From: Lachnospira eligens
Lineage (GTDB): Bacteria; Bacillota; Clostridia; Lachnospirales; Lachnospiraceae
Length of the DNA: 64,000 nt
Assembly: GCF_009680455.1 (NCBI RefSeq)
Contig: NZ_WKRD01000002.1
Span: 124,001 to 188,000, forward strand
Direction: 5' to 3'
Part shown: in pieces, positions 19,057-29,010 of the stretch
Numbering within the stretch: the first letter of the stretch is position 1
Layout of the letters: each line of letters begins with the position of its first letter
Made by a program: the position numbers and the translations under genes
Notes under the pieces: model-generated
Told to the model about the DNA's origin: nothing
What the model saw: only the letters and a program-made list of their open reading frames with translations
Database searches by the model: none

Positions 19057-20154
19057 ATGAAGCTTGGTATCGTGGGTCTGCCTAATGTCGGCAAAAGTAC
19101 CCTTTTTAATTCACTTACTAAGGCAGGAGCAGAGTCAGCTAACTATCCTTTCTGTACAATTGACCCTAATGTCGGTGTTGTTGCAGTTCCGGATGACAGA
19201 CTTGACAAGCTTGCCGCTTTATATAATTCAGCAAAGATAACACCTGCTGTTATTGAATTCGTAGATATTGCAGGTCTTGTTAAAGGTGCATCTAAGGGTG
19301 AAGGTCTTGGAAACCAGTTCCTTGCCAACATCCGTGAGGTTGATGCTATCGTTCATGTTGTAAGATGTTTTGAAGATTCTAACATCGTTCATGTTGATGG
19401 CTCTATTGACCCAATAAGAGATATTGAAACTATTAACCTTGAGCTTATATTCTCTGATATTGAAGTATTAGACAGACGTCTGTCAAAGCAGAAGCGTGCT
19501 TCATACAATAACAAGGATATTGCTAAAGAATGTGACCTTCTCGAAAGACTTAAGGCTTTCCTTGAAGAAGGTAATTTAGCTAAGAATTTTGAATGTCAGG
19601 ACGAAGATGAAGAAGCATTTTTAAAGGAATACAACCTTCTTACAGCTAAGCCTGTAATCTTTGCAGCTAACGTGTCAGAAGATGACCTTGCCAATGATGG
19701 TGCTGACAATGAATATGTTGAAAGAGTAAGAGAATATTCTAAGAAGGATAACTGTGAAGTATTCGTTATCTGTGCACAGATTGAACAGGAAATCTCAGAA
19801 TTAGATGATGATGAGAAGAAGATGTTTCTTGAAGACCTTGGCATAAGTTCATCAGGTCTTGATAAACTTATTGCAGCAAGCTACCGTATTCTTGGTCTTA
19901 TCAGTTACTTAACAGCAGGCGAGACAGAAACCAGAGCATGGACAATCACTAAGGGAACTAAAGCTCCGCAGGCTGCCGGAAAGATTCACAGTGATTTCGA
20001 AAGAGGCTTCATTAAAGCAGAAGTTGTTTACTATCAGGATTTACTTGACTGTGGTTCATATAACGGAGCCAAAGAGAAAGGTCTTGTAAGAATGGAAGGT
20101 AAAGAATATGTCGTTAAAGATGGCGATGTAATCCTTTTCAGATTCAATGTATAA
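19057..20154 (+). CDS. ychF: YchF/OLA1-family nucleotide-binding protein
   Basis: A 365-residue Obg-related P-loop protein of standard length. Walker A is [12 protein letters not shown] at residues 6-17, switch II is [17 protein letters not shown], and the specificity loop is FAANVSE rather than NKxD, consistent with the family's preference for ATP. A coiled insert and the C-terminal TGS-type domain ([20 protein letters not shown]) complete it. It is monocistronic with its own promoter and shares a terminator with convergent rpe. Confidence 0.97.
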   Translation: MKLGIVGLPNVGKSTLFNSLTKAGAESANYPFCTIDPNVGVVAVPDDRLDKLAALYNSAKITPAVIEFVDIAGLVKGASKGEGLGNQFLANIREVDAIVHVVRCFEDSNIVHVDGSIDPIRDIETINLELIFSDIEVLDRRLSKQKRASYNNKDIAKECDLLERLKAFLEEGNLAKNFECQDEDEEAFLKEYNLLTAKPVIFAANVSEDDLANDGADNEYVERVREYSKKDNCEVFVICAQIEQEISELDDDEKKMFLEDLGISSSGLDKLIAASYRILGLISYLTAGETETRAWTITKGTKAPQAAGKIHSDFERGFIKAEVVYYQDLLDCGSYNGAKEKGLVRMEGKEYVVKDGDVILFRFNV

Positions 20155-20158
20155 TATT

Positions 20159-20189
20159 AATGGGCGTGTGGTTTTACCACGCGCCCATT
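20159..20189. terminator. Shared convergent terminator of ychF and rpe
   Basis: AATGGGCGTGTGG and CCACGCGCCCATT pair almost perfectly around TTTTA. T-rich DNA follows on both sides (TATTTCTTT on plus, AATATTA on minus). The last five codons of rpe and its stop lie inside the stem. Confidence 0.8.
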
Positions 20190-20842
20190 ATTTCTTTAAA
20201 CTTCTTAACATTATCAGCTACATCTCCAGAAAAGATCGCTGAACCTGCTACTATTACATTAGCACCTGCCTCAAGAATTGATGCAAGATTTCCGGCATTC
20301 ACTCCACCATCTATCTCAATATCTGTATCAAGTCCTTTAGCATCTAATAAAGTTCTTATTTCTTTTACTTTATCAAGTGATTCCGGTATGAACTTCTGTC
20401 CCCCAAATCCCGGATTAACGCTCATTACAAGAACCATATCTACCTTATCAAGATAAGGCTCAATTGCTGATACCGGTGTCGGTGGATTAAGTGTTATAGC
20501 TGCTTTTACACCACATTCCTTAATCTTTTCTAATGTAGCAACAACATCCTTACACGCTTCAACATGTACTGTAATTATATCAGCTCCTGCCTTAACAAAA
20601 TCTTCTATATATCTTATAGGCTCTTCAATCATAAGATGTACATCAAAAACCTTGTCAGTCGCACTTCTTGCTGACTTAATAACTGGCATTCCGAATGAAA
20701 TACTCTTTACAAAAAGTCCATCCATAACATCTACATGAACATATTCAGCTCCTGCCTTATCAATCGTTTCAAGCTCTTCTCCTAATTTCTTGAAGTCTGC
20801 CGATAATATTGATGGTGACAAAATTTTCTTTAAACCACTCAT
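20174..20842 (-). CDS. rpe: Ribulose-phosphate 3-epimerase
   Basis: About 222 residues of a TIM-barrel enzyme interconverting ribulose-5-P and xylulose-5-P. SPSILSADF, VHVDVMDG, HLMIEEP, MSVNPGFGGQKF and the final EIDGGVNAGN are the family blocks and carry the metal ligands. The start at 20842 has AAAGG 9 nt upstream; the 10-residue longer frame has none. It is last gene of the kinase/phosphatase operon, as in Bacillus subtilis. Confidence 0.96.
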   Translation of the reverse strand: MSGLKKILSPSILSADFKKLGEELETIDKAGAEYVHVDVMDGLFVKSISFGMPVIKSARSATDKVFDVHLMIEEPIRYIEDFVKAGADIITVHVEACKDVVATLEKIKECGVKAAITLNPPTPVSAIEPYLDKVDMVLVMSVNPGFGGQKFIPESLDKVKEIRTLLDAKGLDTDIEIDGGVNAGNLASILEAGANVIVAGSAIFSGDVADNVKKFKEIMGAW

Positions 20843-20872
20843 AATTAACAACCTTTCTGTTTTCAAGTACAT

Positions 20873-21763
20873 TTAGTACTTCTTCTTGTTCTTTATTTCT
20901 TCAAATATATCTGTGTATGACTTATATCTGTCATAATTGATAATTCCGTCTTCAACTGCCTGTTTTACCGCACATCCCGGTTCGCTTACATGCATGCAGC
21001 CATTGAATCTGCACTTTCCTTCGAATGGTACAAACTCTTCAAAGTAAAATCTCAAATCTTCTTTCTCAACATCCGGAAGATTAAGTGATGTAAATCCCGG
21101 AGTATCACATATATATGTTTGCTTACATACATTGTATATCTCGGAATGTCTTGTAGTATGCCTTCCTCGGCCTATCCTGCTTACTTCTCCTGTCTGGCTG
21201 ACTTCTCCCTGCTCTTCCATGTCCGGTATAAGCAGATTGGTAAGTGTTGATTTGCCAACTCCTGAAGGACCTGCAAGTACTGTTGTCTTTCCTTTCAGTA
21301 CTTCCATTATCCTGCCAATGCCAATATTATTCTTTGCACTTATAAATATGCATTCACATCCACACCCCTCATACTTCTTCTTTAATTCATTCTTATATTC
21401 ATCATCAGCCAGTTCTTCCTTATTAAAGCATACAACTGTCGGAACATCCTGATAATTCATCATAAGAATGAATTTATCAAGCAGATTAAAATTAGGTTCT
21501 GGCGTCTTTACTGCAAATATAACCATTGCCTGGTCAATATTAGCAGAAGCCGGTCTTATAAGTTCGTTCTTTCTTGGAAGGATGTCCACCACATTTCCTT
21601 TGAAATTATCCTTATCAATAACTTCTATCTCCACATTATCACCAACCAGTGGTTTAATGTGTCGGTTTCTGAATATCCCTTTTGCCTTACATTCATAAAT
21701 ACCGCTGGTTTCTACATGTATATAGTAGAAACCAGCGATACCCTTAATTATCTTTCCCTGCAT
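20873..21763 (-). CDS. rsgA: Ribosome small-subunit biogenesis GTPase RsgA
   Basis: A 296-residue circularly permuted GTPase: an OB-fold N-terminus (LVGDNVEIEVID), then G motifs in permuted order with CFNKEEL before the P-loop AGPSGVGKSTLTN and DTPGF. A C-terminal zinc knuckle (CRFNGCMHVSEPGCAVKQA) is intact. It helps mature the 30S subunit. In Bacillus the homologue is a substrate of the kinase encoded by the next gene upstream. Confidence 0.96.
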   Translation of the reverse strand: MQGKIIKGIAGFYYIHVETSGIYECKAKGIFRNRHIKPLVGDNVEIEVIDKDNFKGNVVDILPRKNELIRPASANIDQAMVIFAVKTPEPNFNLLDKFILMMNYQDVPTVVCFNKEELADDEYKNELKKKYEGCGCECIFISAKNNIGIGRIMEVLKGKTTVLAGPSGVGKSTLTNLLIPDMEEQGEVSQTGEVSRIGRGRHTTRHSEIYNVCKQTYICDTPGFTSLNLPDVEKEDLRFYFEEFVPFEGKCRFNGCMHVSEPGCAVKQAVEDGIINYDRYKSYTDIFEEIKNKKKY

Positions 21764-21781
21764 ATAAATAATTATACCTGA

Positions 21782-23731
21782 TTAATTCTGTGGCTTCTGT
21801 TCTGCATTATTTGGCTGATTATTCGAATCAGAATTATTTCCATTTGCATTATTGTTTCCATTCGAATTATTATCCGAACTGCTACCCTGATTAGTATTGC
21901 TATTCTTATCAGCTTCAGTTGCCTTTGTTGTTGTCTCCTGCTTATTACCTAGCATAATTGTAACTGTTGTTCCCTCTGGAACTGAAGTTCCTTCAGAATA
22001 ATTACAAAATATAACATTTCCTGATGTTCCACTTAATACTTCAACATTAAGACCGTTATTTTCAAGCCACTGCCTAGCCTGACCTTCTGTCATTCCTACA
22101 AGATTTGCCATTGTAACATTCTTAATTTGCTTTCCACGGCTTACTGTAATTGTAACTGTTGTTCCCTGTGCCACACTTCCTGATGGAGAAGCCTTAATTA
22201 CTTTGCCCGCATCAACAGTGCTGCTGTAATCATAATCAACCAAAACCTTAAATCCTGCTGATTCCAGTTTTTCTCTTGCATCAGATTCTGATTCCCCTGT
22301 AACAGATGGAACTGTTGTATTAACAACTTCTTCCCCACCACTTATAGTAAGAATAATCTGTGTATTCTTTGCCACCTTGGCACCTGCCTTAGTTCCCTGT
22401 GAAATTACAGTATCCTTAGCCACTGTCTTAGAGCTCTGTACAACCTGCTTATAGCCAAGTCCGACATCATTAAGTGCTTTAACAGCTTCATCCTTAGTCA
22501 TGCCCTCAACCTTAGGAACTGTAACTGTATCCTTGGCATTTGCTGTTGATACAGTCTCTTCTGTAGTTGATAGAGTTTCTGTATTTTCATTCTTATGTGA
22601 CTTAGTGCTTCCAACAAGCTTAACAATAACAAATATTGTAACAATAAGTATAATAACAGCTATTCCTATTCCAATTATTTTCATAATTAAATCCAGCTTG
22701 TCATTATCCTCATCATCAATATCTACATCCTCATCGTCTTCCTGTAATTCATTATCTGAATCTTCATTTTCATCATCTTCCAGAAAAATATCATCATCTG
22801 ATAATGCATCATCATTCTCACCAGCATTAACTTCTTCTGTATCAGATGAAGCTGTAGCTGCCACTCCTGCTGCTGCATAAGCCGGAGCCATCTTAACAAA
22901 ATCTTCATCTGGCATTACAAGAGCTTTTTTAAGATCTGTTATAAGTTCTGCTGCTGTCTGATATCTTCTGTCCGGTTTCTTCTGTGTACATTTAATAACA
23001 ATTCTGTCTATACTTAATGGTATATCCGCTACAACCGTAGATGGTGCAGGTATCTCATCCTGAATATGCTGTACTGCTACTGCAACTGTAGAGTCACCAT
23101 CAAACGGTACTGTACCTGTCAGCATCTCAAATATTGTTATACCGAGAGAGTATATATCACTTCTCGCATCAGAATATCCGCCTCTTGCCTGTTCAGGTGA
23201 AATATAATGAACCGAACCCATTGTTGATGACGAATTAATTGTACTTGATGAAGCAACCTTGGCAATTCCAAAGTCTGTTACCTTGACCTTGCCTTCCTTA
23301 GATATAATAATGTTCTGTGGCTTAATATCCCTGTGGACAATATTATGCTTATGTGCTGCATCAAGTCCGTTAGCAACCTGAATTGCAATGCTTACAGCTT
23401 CTTTAAAAGGTATTTTGCCACGCTTTTCTATGTATTTCTTAAGAGTTATACCCTCTACAAGCTCCATTACAATATAATATACTCCGTTCTCATCACCGAC
23501 ATCATATACATTAACTACATTAGGATGTGTAAATCCTGCTACAGACTGTGCCTCCGCCCTGAACTTAGATACAAATGTCTTGTCTTCACTAAACTCAGAC
23601 TTCATTACCTTAATAGCAACATATCTGTTGAGTTTATGGCACTTTGCTTTGTAAACATCTGACATTCCGCCTGTGCCAATCTGCTCGATTATCTCGTATC
23701 TGTCAGCTAAAAACATTCCTTTTCTTAACAT
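21782..23731 (-). CDS. prkC: PASTA-domain Ser/Thr protein kinase (PrkC/Stk1 type)
   Basis: A 649-residue membrane kinase. The kinase domain (about 10-270) has VAIKVM, HRDIKPQN and DFG motifs. A strongly acidic Asp/Glu linker (about 295-345) precedes a membrane helix near 355-377. Three extracellular PASTA repeats begin near 407, 474 and 542 (VPKVEGMTKDEAVKAL type), and the tail is Asn/Ser-rich. PASTA repeats sense muropeptides or lipid II. The partner phosphatase is directly upstream and the likely substrate RsgA downstream. Confidence 0.96.
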   Translation of the reverse strand: MLRKGMFLADRYEIIEQIGTGGMSDVYKAKCHKLNRYVAIKVMKSEFSEDKTFVSKFRAEAQSVAGFTHPNVVNVYDVGDENGVYYIVMELVEGITLKKYIEKRGKIPFKEAVSIAIQVANGLDAAHKHNIVHRDIKPQNIIISKEGKVKVTDFGIAKVASSSTINSSSTMGSVHYISPEQARGGYSDARSDIYSLGITIFEMLTGTVPFDGDSTVAVAVQHIQDEIPAPSTVVADIPLSIDRIVIKCTQKKPDRRYQTAAELITDLKKALVMPDEDFVKMAPAYAAAGVAATASSDTEEVNAGENDDALSDDDIFLEDDENEDSDNELQEDDEDVDIDDEDNDKLDLIMKIIGIGIAVIILIVTIFVIVKLVGSTKSHKNENTETLSTTEETVSTANAKDTVTVPKVEGMTKDEAVKALNDVGLGYKQVVQSSKTVAKDTVISQGTKAGAKVAKNTQIILTISGGEEVVNTTVPSVTGESESDAREKLESAGFKVLVDYDYSSTVDAGKVIKASPSGSVAQGTTVTITVSRGKQIKNVTMANLVGMTEGQARQWLENNGLNVEVLSGTSGNVIFCNYSEGTSVPEGTTVTIMLGNKQETTTKATEADKNSNTNQGSSSDNNSNGNNNANGNNSDSNNQPNNAEQKPQN

Positions 23732-23747
23732 AACCTATCCCTTTCAC

Positions 23748-24470
23748 TTACAGTTCTACAATTATAACTGAAATATTATCCTTACCGCCATTCTCATTCG
23801 CTCTGTCAATAAGCATTCTCGCTGCATCTTCTATATCGGAATTGTTCCTTACAATGCTTAATATCTCTGCATCTTCAAGCATATTAGTAAGACCATCAGA
23901 ACACATAAGAACCTTACTGTTTTCTTTAAGATCAATTGAAAACATCTCTGGTTCGACTTGTTCCTCTCCTCCGATTGCCCTTGTTATGACATTCTTTCTG
24001 GCATGTGTTCTTGCCTCGCTTTTACTTAACTTTCCTGCAAGAACCATCTCTTCAACAAGTGAATGATCTCTTGTTATCTGAGTTATATCATTGTCATCTA
24101 TTACATATAATCTGCTGTCTCCTACATTAGCAACTCTTAATACATTATCAAATATGGTTGCGATAACAAGCGTTGTTCCCATACCATAGTAATCCTCTGA
24201 TTCAGATGCCTTCTGTAAAAGCAGACCATTAACCATCTTAACCGAATCATTAATAATGGATATCGCATCTTTTCCCTGTGACTGTTCAATAAGAGTTTTA
24301 ATAGTTTCAACTGTAAAACGTGAAGCTGTATCACCAGCTTTATGACCGCCCATTCCATCTGCTACAATAAACAGATTAGGCAGGCATCCAACCCTGTCAA
24401 CAGATGTATATATATAATCCTGATTAACGGCACGCGTCTTGCCTATATCAGTAATCGCCGTTGCTTTCAT
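23748..24470 (-). CDS. prpC: PP2C-type Ser/Thr phosphatase (PrpC/Stp)
   Basis: About 240 residues of a metal-dependent phosphatase that reverses PrkC phosphorylation. Metal-binding motifs are VNQDY, VADGMGGHKAGD, MCSDGLTNM and GGKDNISVI. ATG 24470 is preferred because GGAGG lies 6 nt upstream; the ATG two codons earlier abuts the same GGAGG. The start overlaps the rlmN end by 23 nt. Confidence 0.95.
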   Translation of the reverse strand: MKATAITDIGKTRAVNQDYIYTSVDRVGCLPNLFIVADGMGGHKAGDTASRFTVETIKTLIEQSQGKDAISIINDSVKMVNGLLLQKASESEDYYGMGTTLVIATIFDNVLRVANVGDSRLYVIDDNDITQITRDHSLVEEMVLAGKLSKSEARTHARKNVITRAIGGEEQVEPEMFSIDLKENSKVLMCSDGLTNMLEDAEILSIVRNNSDIEDAARMLIDRANENGGKDNISVIIVEL

Positions 24471-25500
24471 CAACATCCTCCATATACTTATTCCTTAACT
24501 GTCCACAGGCACCATCAATATCTCTGCCCATTTCCCTTCTAATTGTAACATTTATTCCGTTCTTTTCAAGTTTATTTTTAAATGCGTACACTTCATCCTT
24601 ACCAGTCTGCTTATAATCACGCTCCTTGATAGGATTAACAGGTATAAGATTAATATGGCAGTTCATGCCCTTAACAAGTTCAATCAGCTGCTTTGCACAT
24701 TCCATTGAATCATTGACACCTTTAACAAGACTGTATTCAAATGAGATTCTTCTGCCTGTACATTCTATGTAATACCTGCATACATCCATTATCTCCTCAA
24801 TTGAATACTTATTAGCTATAGGCATCATTGTTTTTCTTAGTTCATCATTAGGCGCATGAAGTGAAATAGCAAGTGTAATCTGTAACTTAAGGTCAGCAAG
24901 TTCCTTTAACTTAGGTACTATTCCACATGATGATACAGTAATATTTCGCTGGCTTATATTAAGCCCCCTCTCATCATTGAGAAGTTCTATAAACTTAATA
25001 AGATTATCATAGTTATCCATTGGCTCTCCAGAACCCATAACTACAACATTGCTTACTCGCTCCCCTGTAATCTTCTGTATTCTGTATATCTGGTCAAGCA
25101 TTTCAGATGGTCTTAAATCCCTGACTTTGCCGTTAAGTGTAGATGCACAGAAACGGCATCCCATACGGCATCCAACCTGTGAAGATATACATACTGAATT
25201 ACCATGATGATATTTCATGAGTACACTTTCAACATAATTACCATCCGATAATCTGAACAGATATTTTTCTGTTCCGTCAAGCTTTGAATGCTGTACCCTG
25301 ACAGGCTCTAAGCATACATATTCTGATGTTTCCTTTAACTTCTGTCTTAATGCATTAGAAAGGTTGGTACATTCATCAAAGCTGTCTGCCAGCTTTTCAT
25401 GCATCCACTGATATAGCTGCGAAGCCCTGAACTTCTTTTCACCAAGTCCAGCCATATATGTTACAAGTTCGTCATAATTAAGTGACTTAATATCTGTCAT
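24448..25500 (-). CDS. rlmN: Dual-specificity RNA methyltransferase RlmN
   Basis: A 350-residue radical SAM enzyme that makes 2-methyladenosine in 23S rRNA (A2503) and some tRNAs. The cluster motif is CRMGCRFCAS, and VMGSGEP with the C-terminal GACGQL, which carries a catalytic cysteine, are present. AGGAGAG precedes the ATG. It lies between rsmB and prpC as in Bacillus subtilis. Confidence 0.96.
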   Translation of the reverse strand: MTDIKSLNYDELVTYMAGLGEKKFRASQLYQWMHEKLADSFDECTNLSNALRQKLKETSEYVCLEPVRVQHSKLDGTEKYLFRLSDGNYVESVLMKYHHGNSVCISSQVGCRMGCRFCASTLNGKVRDLRPSEMLDQIYRIQKITGERVSNVVVMGSGEPMDNYDNLIKFIELLNDERGLNISQRNITVSSCGIVPKLKELADLKLQITLAISLHAPNDELRKTMMPIANKYSIEEIMDVCRYYIECTGRRISFEYSLVKGVNDSMECAKQLIELVKGMNCHINLIPVNPIKERDYKQTGKDEVYAFKNKLEKNGINVTIRREMGRDIDGACGQLRNKYMEDVDESNGDY

Positions 25501-25502
25501 GT

Positions 25503-26807
25503 CTATTCTCTCCTAAGTTTTGCAACAAAGAACCCATCTGTTCCGCCATTCTTTCCCGGCAGAATCTGTCTGTATTCTATCTTCTTAAAGCCATATTCTT
25601 TACATAACCAGTCAGCATTGGCTTCATTCTCTTCTGAATTAATTGTACATGTACTGTACATCATTATACCACCCTGCTTAACATATGCCTGTACAACAGA
25701 AAGTATGCTCTGCTGAAGCTCTTTTAATGAAACAAGCTTGTCCTCTGTTATATTATATCTGATATCAGGCTTTCTTCCCATAACACCGAGTCCTGAGCAT
25801 GGAAGGTCTGCTATAACAACATCTGCCTTCTCTCTCATAGATTCATCCATTACGAGTGCATCTTTTACCTGAACTTCTATATTATTAAGTCCTAGCCTTG
25901 ATATATTTTCTTCAATAAGTCCTGCCTTATAATCTGATACATCCCTTGAATATACTTTACCATCAGTGCCAACACTTATTGCAGCATTAACACTCTTGCC
26001 TCCTGGTGCTGCGCACACATCAATTACTGTGTCCCCAGCCTTAAATCCAGTCATATATCCTGCTGTCATGGAGCTTATATCCTGTATCTGGTACAGACCA
26101 TCCCTGAAACTCTTAAGTCCGGCTATATAATCATAGTCCTTAATCTCTAAAGCATATGGTATACCTTCAACATCCGCCACAGATACATTTTCCTGTGAAA
26201 GAATCCTCTTTATCTCTTCAACCGGCGCCTTTGCTGTATTACATCTTACATAAGTCTTTTTTTCCTGCTTAAAGCCTGCAAGAATTTTCTCAGTCTTATC
26301 AATACCTAACTGACTATGCCACATTTTAACTATCCATAATGGCATTGAGTATTTTACAGAAAGGTACTGTTCAATATCCTTATTCCTGTCAGGATATGTA
26401 ATATTGTCTTTATTTCTTGCAATGTTTCTTAAGACTCCGTTCACAAAGCCCTTAAGTCCTGTGAATCCACGTTTTGTAGCCAGCTTTACAGCCTCATTGC
26501 ACACTGCTGAATCCGGAATATTATCCATATATATTATCTGGTATACAGACATTTCACATATATTTCTTATAAGTGGTTTCATCTTTCTTACAGGAGTCTT
26601 TGAAAACTGGTCTATTATATAGTCAAGTTCAATTCTGTTCTCAATCGTTCCTAGTGATAATCTGCTTATAAATGCTCTCTTATTCTTATCAAGATACTGG
26701 TACTTTGTCAGTGCATTATTAATGAGAAGGTGTGAAAATTCACCCTTCTCATTGATTTCCATAAGTATATCCAGTACAACTGCCCTTAAATTCACCGAAT
26801 CAGTCAC
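25503..26807 (-). CDS. rsmB: 16S rRNA m5C967 methyltransferase RsmB
   Basis: About 434 residues: an N-terminal NusB-like RNA-binding domain and a C-terminal SAM methyltransferase (DVCAAPGGKSVNAA, ADLPCSGLGVMG, and the nucleophile motif MYSTCTINSEEN). The likely start is GTG 26807, 8 nt after GGAGG; the longer TTG frame would begin before the ribosome site. Confidence 0.94.
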   Translation of the reverse strand: MTDSVNLRAVVLDILMEINEKGEFSHLLINNALTKYQYLDKNKRAFISRLSLGTIENRIELDYIIDQFSKTPVRKMKPLIRNICEMSVYQIIYMDNIPDSAVCNEAVKLATKRGFTGLKGFVNGVLRNIARNKDNITYPDRNKDIEQYLSVKYSMPLWIVKMWHSQLGIDKTEKILAGFKQEKKTYVRCNTAKAPVEEIKRILSQENVSVADVEGIPYALEIKDYDYIAGLKSFRDGLYQIQDISSMTAGYMTGFKAGDTVIDVCAAPGGKSVNAAISVGTDGKVYSRDVSDYKAGLIEENISRLGLNNIEVQVKDALVMDESMREKADVVIADLPCSGLGVMGRKPDIRYNITEDKLVSLKELQQSILSVVQAYVKQGGIMMYSTCTINSEENEANADWLCKEYGFKKIEYRQILPGKNGGTDGFFVAKLRRE

Positions 26808-27519
26808 GGCGTCTTCCTCCAAATAAATAAATCAGTCTTAAAAGCTGTAAAATTGCTGTGGCTGCTGCCGCAACATATGTCATGGCTGCTGCTGAAAGCA
26901 CTTTTCTTGCCTGTCTGTTCTCATCTCCATATAGGAATCCTTCTGATTCAAGAAGCTGTAATGCTCTTGCCGAAGCATTAAACTCAACCGGTAATGTTAC
27001 AAGCTGGAAAAGTACTGCCAGACTGAACATAAGAATACCAATATCTATAAGTATATTAGTTGAGCCAAATATAAGTCCAAGCACAATAAGTATCCATGAT
27101 ACCTGCGAACCGACACTGGCTAACGGAAAAAGTGCTGTTCTGAAGCTTAAAGGACCATATCCGTAAGCATGCTGTATTGCATGTCCTGTTTCATGGGCTG
27201 CAACTCCGATAGCAGCAACAGATGTTGAATTATAAACAGAATCTGACAGGTTAAGTGTCTTATTTCTTGGATTATAATTATCTGTCAGGCTTCCTGATAC
27301 TCTCTGAATAGATACATCGTATATTCCCTGGCTTCTTAAAAGCTGCTCTGCGACCATTGCGCCTGTCATTCCTTTTGAAGATGACACCCTGGAATACTTG
27401 TTAAATGTGCTTTTTACCTTTACCTGTGCTATCAGTGCAATAACGCATGATATTATTATCAGAATGTACATTGGATCATAGTAATATCCATATCCATAAT
27501 AACCATATAAAGCTACCAT
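26800..27519 (-). CDS. YugP-type membrane zinc metallopeptidase
   Basis: About 239 residues. A tyrosine/glycine-rich N-terminus (YGYYGYGYYYDP) leads into a membrane helix; HETGHAIQHA is the zinc-binding HExxH motif, and two further hydrophobic segments follow. The family is called neutral zinc metallopeptidase; substrates are unknown. ATG 27519 follows AGAGG and is preferred to 27540. It sits between fmt and rsmB, an insertion in the usual fmt-rsmB order that many Clostridia share. Confidence 0.85.
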   Translation of the reverse strand: MVALYGYYGYGYYYDPMYILIIISCVIALIAQVKVKSTFNKYSRVSSSKGMTGAMVAEQLLRSQGIYDVSIQRVSGSLTDNYNPRNKTLNLSDSVYNSTSVAAIGVAAHETGHAIQHAYGYGPLSFRTALFPLASVGSQVSWILIVLGLIFGSTNILIDIGILMFSLAVLFQLVTLPVEFNASARALQLLESEGFLYGDENRQARKVLSAAAMTYVAAAATAILQLLRLIYLFGGRRRD

Positions 27520-27552
27520 AATACCTCTTTTCTGAACCATTTAAGATTCTGC

Positions 27553-28500
27553 TTATTCTCCTAACATTACACCTGCTTCTAACTGGTTGCCTCTTAAGAA
27601 CGAACCGCTGTCCATTCTCTTCTTACCTTCTAACTGAACCTCATTAACAACTAAATACCCCTGTCCACAGGCTATTGTAAATGTGTTCTTTCCTACCGTA
27701 ACAACCTGTCCCGGCTTAACTTCTTCTGTCTGTACTTCACTGATATTATCTGCAACATCTGCATCCCATATCTTTAACATTTTACCGTCTATATAAGTAA
27801 ATGCACTAGGCCATGGATTAAGTCCTCTTATAAGTCTTTCAAGTTCAGCTGCACTCTTATTGAAATCCATCTTACCAAATGACTTATGAAGCATTTTTAC
27901 ATAAGTGCTTTCTGAATCATCCTGCTTAACAGGAGTAATAGTTCCAGCTTCAAGTCCTTCAAGTGTCTTAACCAAAAGATGCGCACCGACATCACTTAAT
28001 CTGTCAAAAAGACTTCCGCCCGTCTCTTTAGCATCAAGCTTCACCTTCTCAACCATCAGGATATCTCCTGTATCAAGGCCTTCATCCATCTTCATGGTTG
28101 TAACACCTGAATACTCACAGCCATCAATAACTGCCCACTGGATTGGCGATGCACCTCTGTACTTAGGAAGAAGTGATGCATGAACATTGATACAGCCGTA
28201 TCTTGGCATGTTAATAATACTTGCCGGCAGTAACTGTCCAAATGCAACGACAACAATTACATCTGCATTATATGTTCTTAATTCTTCTACAAATGCTTCA
28301 TCTCTTGCTCTCTCCGGCTGTAACACTGTGATTCCATGCGCCACAGCTTCCTCCTTAACTGGAGAGAAAACAAGTGATTTGCTTCTTCCCCTTGGCTTAT
28401 CAGGCTGTGTAACAACTGCTACCACATCATGTCCTGCTTCGATTATTGCTTTAAGTGTCCCTACAGCAAAATCGGGTGTACCCATAAATACTACTCGCAT
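27553..28500 (-). CDS. fmt: Methionyl-tRNA formyltransferase
   Basis: A 315-residue enzyme formylating initiator Met-tRNA with 10-formyl-THF. MGTPDFAVGTL opens the protein, and the catalytic block HASLLPKYRGASPIQWA is near residue 109. The C-terminal OB domain is complete. AAGGGG precedes the ATG. It follows def, its functional partner. Confidence 0.97.
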   Translation of the reverse strand: MRVVFMGTPDFAVGTLKAIIEAGHDVVAVVTQPDKPRGRSKSLVFSPVKEEAVAHGITVLQPERARDEAFVEELRTYNADVIVVVAFGQLLPASIINMPRYGCINVHASLLPKYRGASPIQWAVIDGCEYSGVTTMKMDEGLDTGDILMVEKVKLDAKETGGSLFDRLSDVGAHLLVKTLEGLEAGTITPVKQDDSESTYVKMLHKSFGKMDFNKSAAELERLIRGLNPWPSAFTYIDGKMLKIWDADVADNISEVQTEEVKPGQVVTVGKNTFTIACGQGYLVVNEVQLEGKKRMDSGSFLRGNQLEAGVMLGE

Positions 28501-28520
28501 TCTGTTCCCCTTTTCATTAA

Positions 28521-28994
28521 TTATTCTTCTTCAATGTCATCTGTAGATAGAAGTTCTCCTTCTACTTTATCAACATACATTATACCATCAAGATGGTCAA
28601 TCTCATGAAGAAGGCATCTTGCAAGAAGCTCCTCTCCTTCTACTATAATCTCTTCCATATTCTCATTAAGAGCCTTAACCTTGGCATAATTAGGTCTTGT
28701 AACCTCACCTGTCTTTCCAGGTACACTTAGGCATCCTTCAAGCCCTGTCTGACTTCCTCTTGTCTCTAATACAACAGGATTGATAAGAACAATAGGATCA
28801 TCTCCACAGTCAATAACAACAAGTCTCTTTCTGATTCCAACCTGAGGTGCTGCAAGACCTACACCGTTAGCTTCATACATTGTATCAAACATATCATCAA
28901 TAAGCTCTTCAATTCTTGGTGTCATCTCTGTAATCTCTTTTGCCTTGGCTCTTAGTATATCATCTCCAAGTGTTCTAATATTTCTTATTGCCAT
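28521..28994 (-). CDS. def: Peptide deformylase
   Basis: About 157 residues with all three metalloenzyme motifs: [13 protein letters not shown] and HEIDHLDG. It removes the formyl group from new proteins. The start at 28994 is given by [12 protein letters not shown] matching the family and by AGGAGG 5 nt before it; the longer frame from 29087 overlaps priA and is rejected. Confidence 0.97.
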   Translation of the reverse strand: MAIRNIRTLGDDILRAKAKEITEMTPRIEELIDDMFDTMYEANGVGLAAPQVGIRKRLVVIDCGDDPIVLINPVVLETRGSQTGLEGCLSVPGKTGEVTRPNYAKVKALNENMEEIIVEGEELLARCLLHEIDHLDGIMYVDKVEGELLSTDDIEEE

Positions 28995-29010
28995 ATATTC
29001 CTCCTCGCAA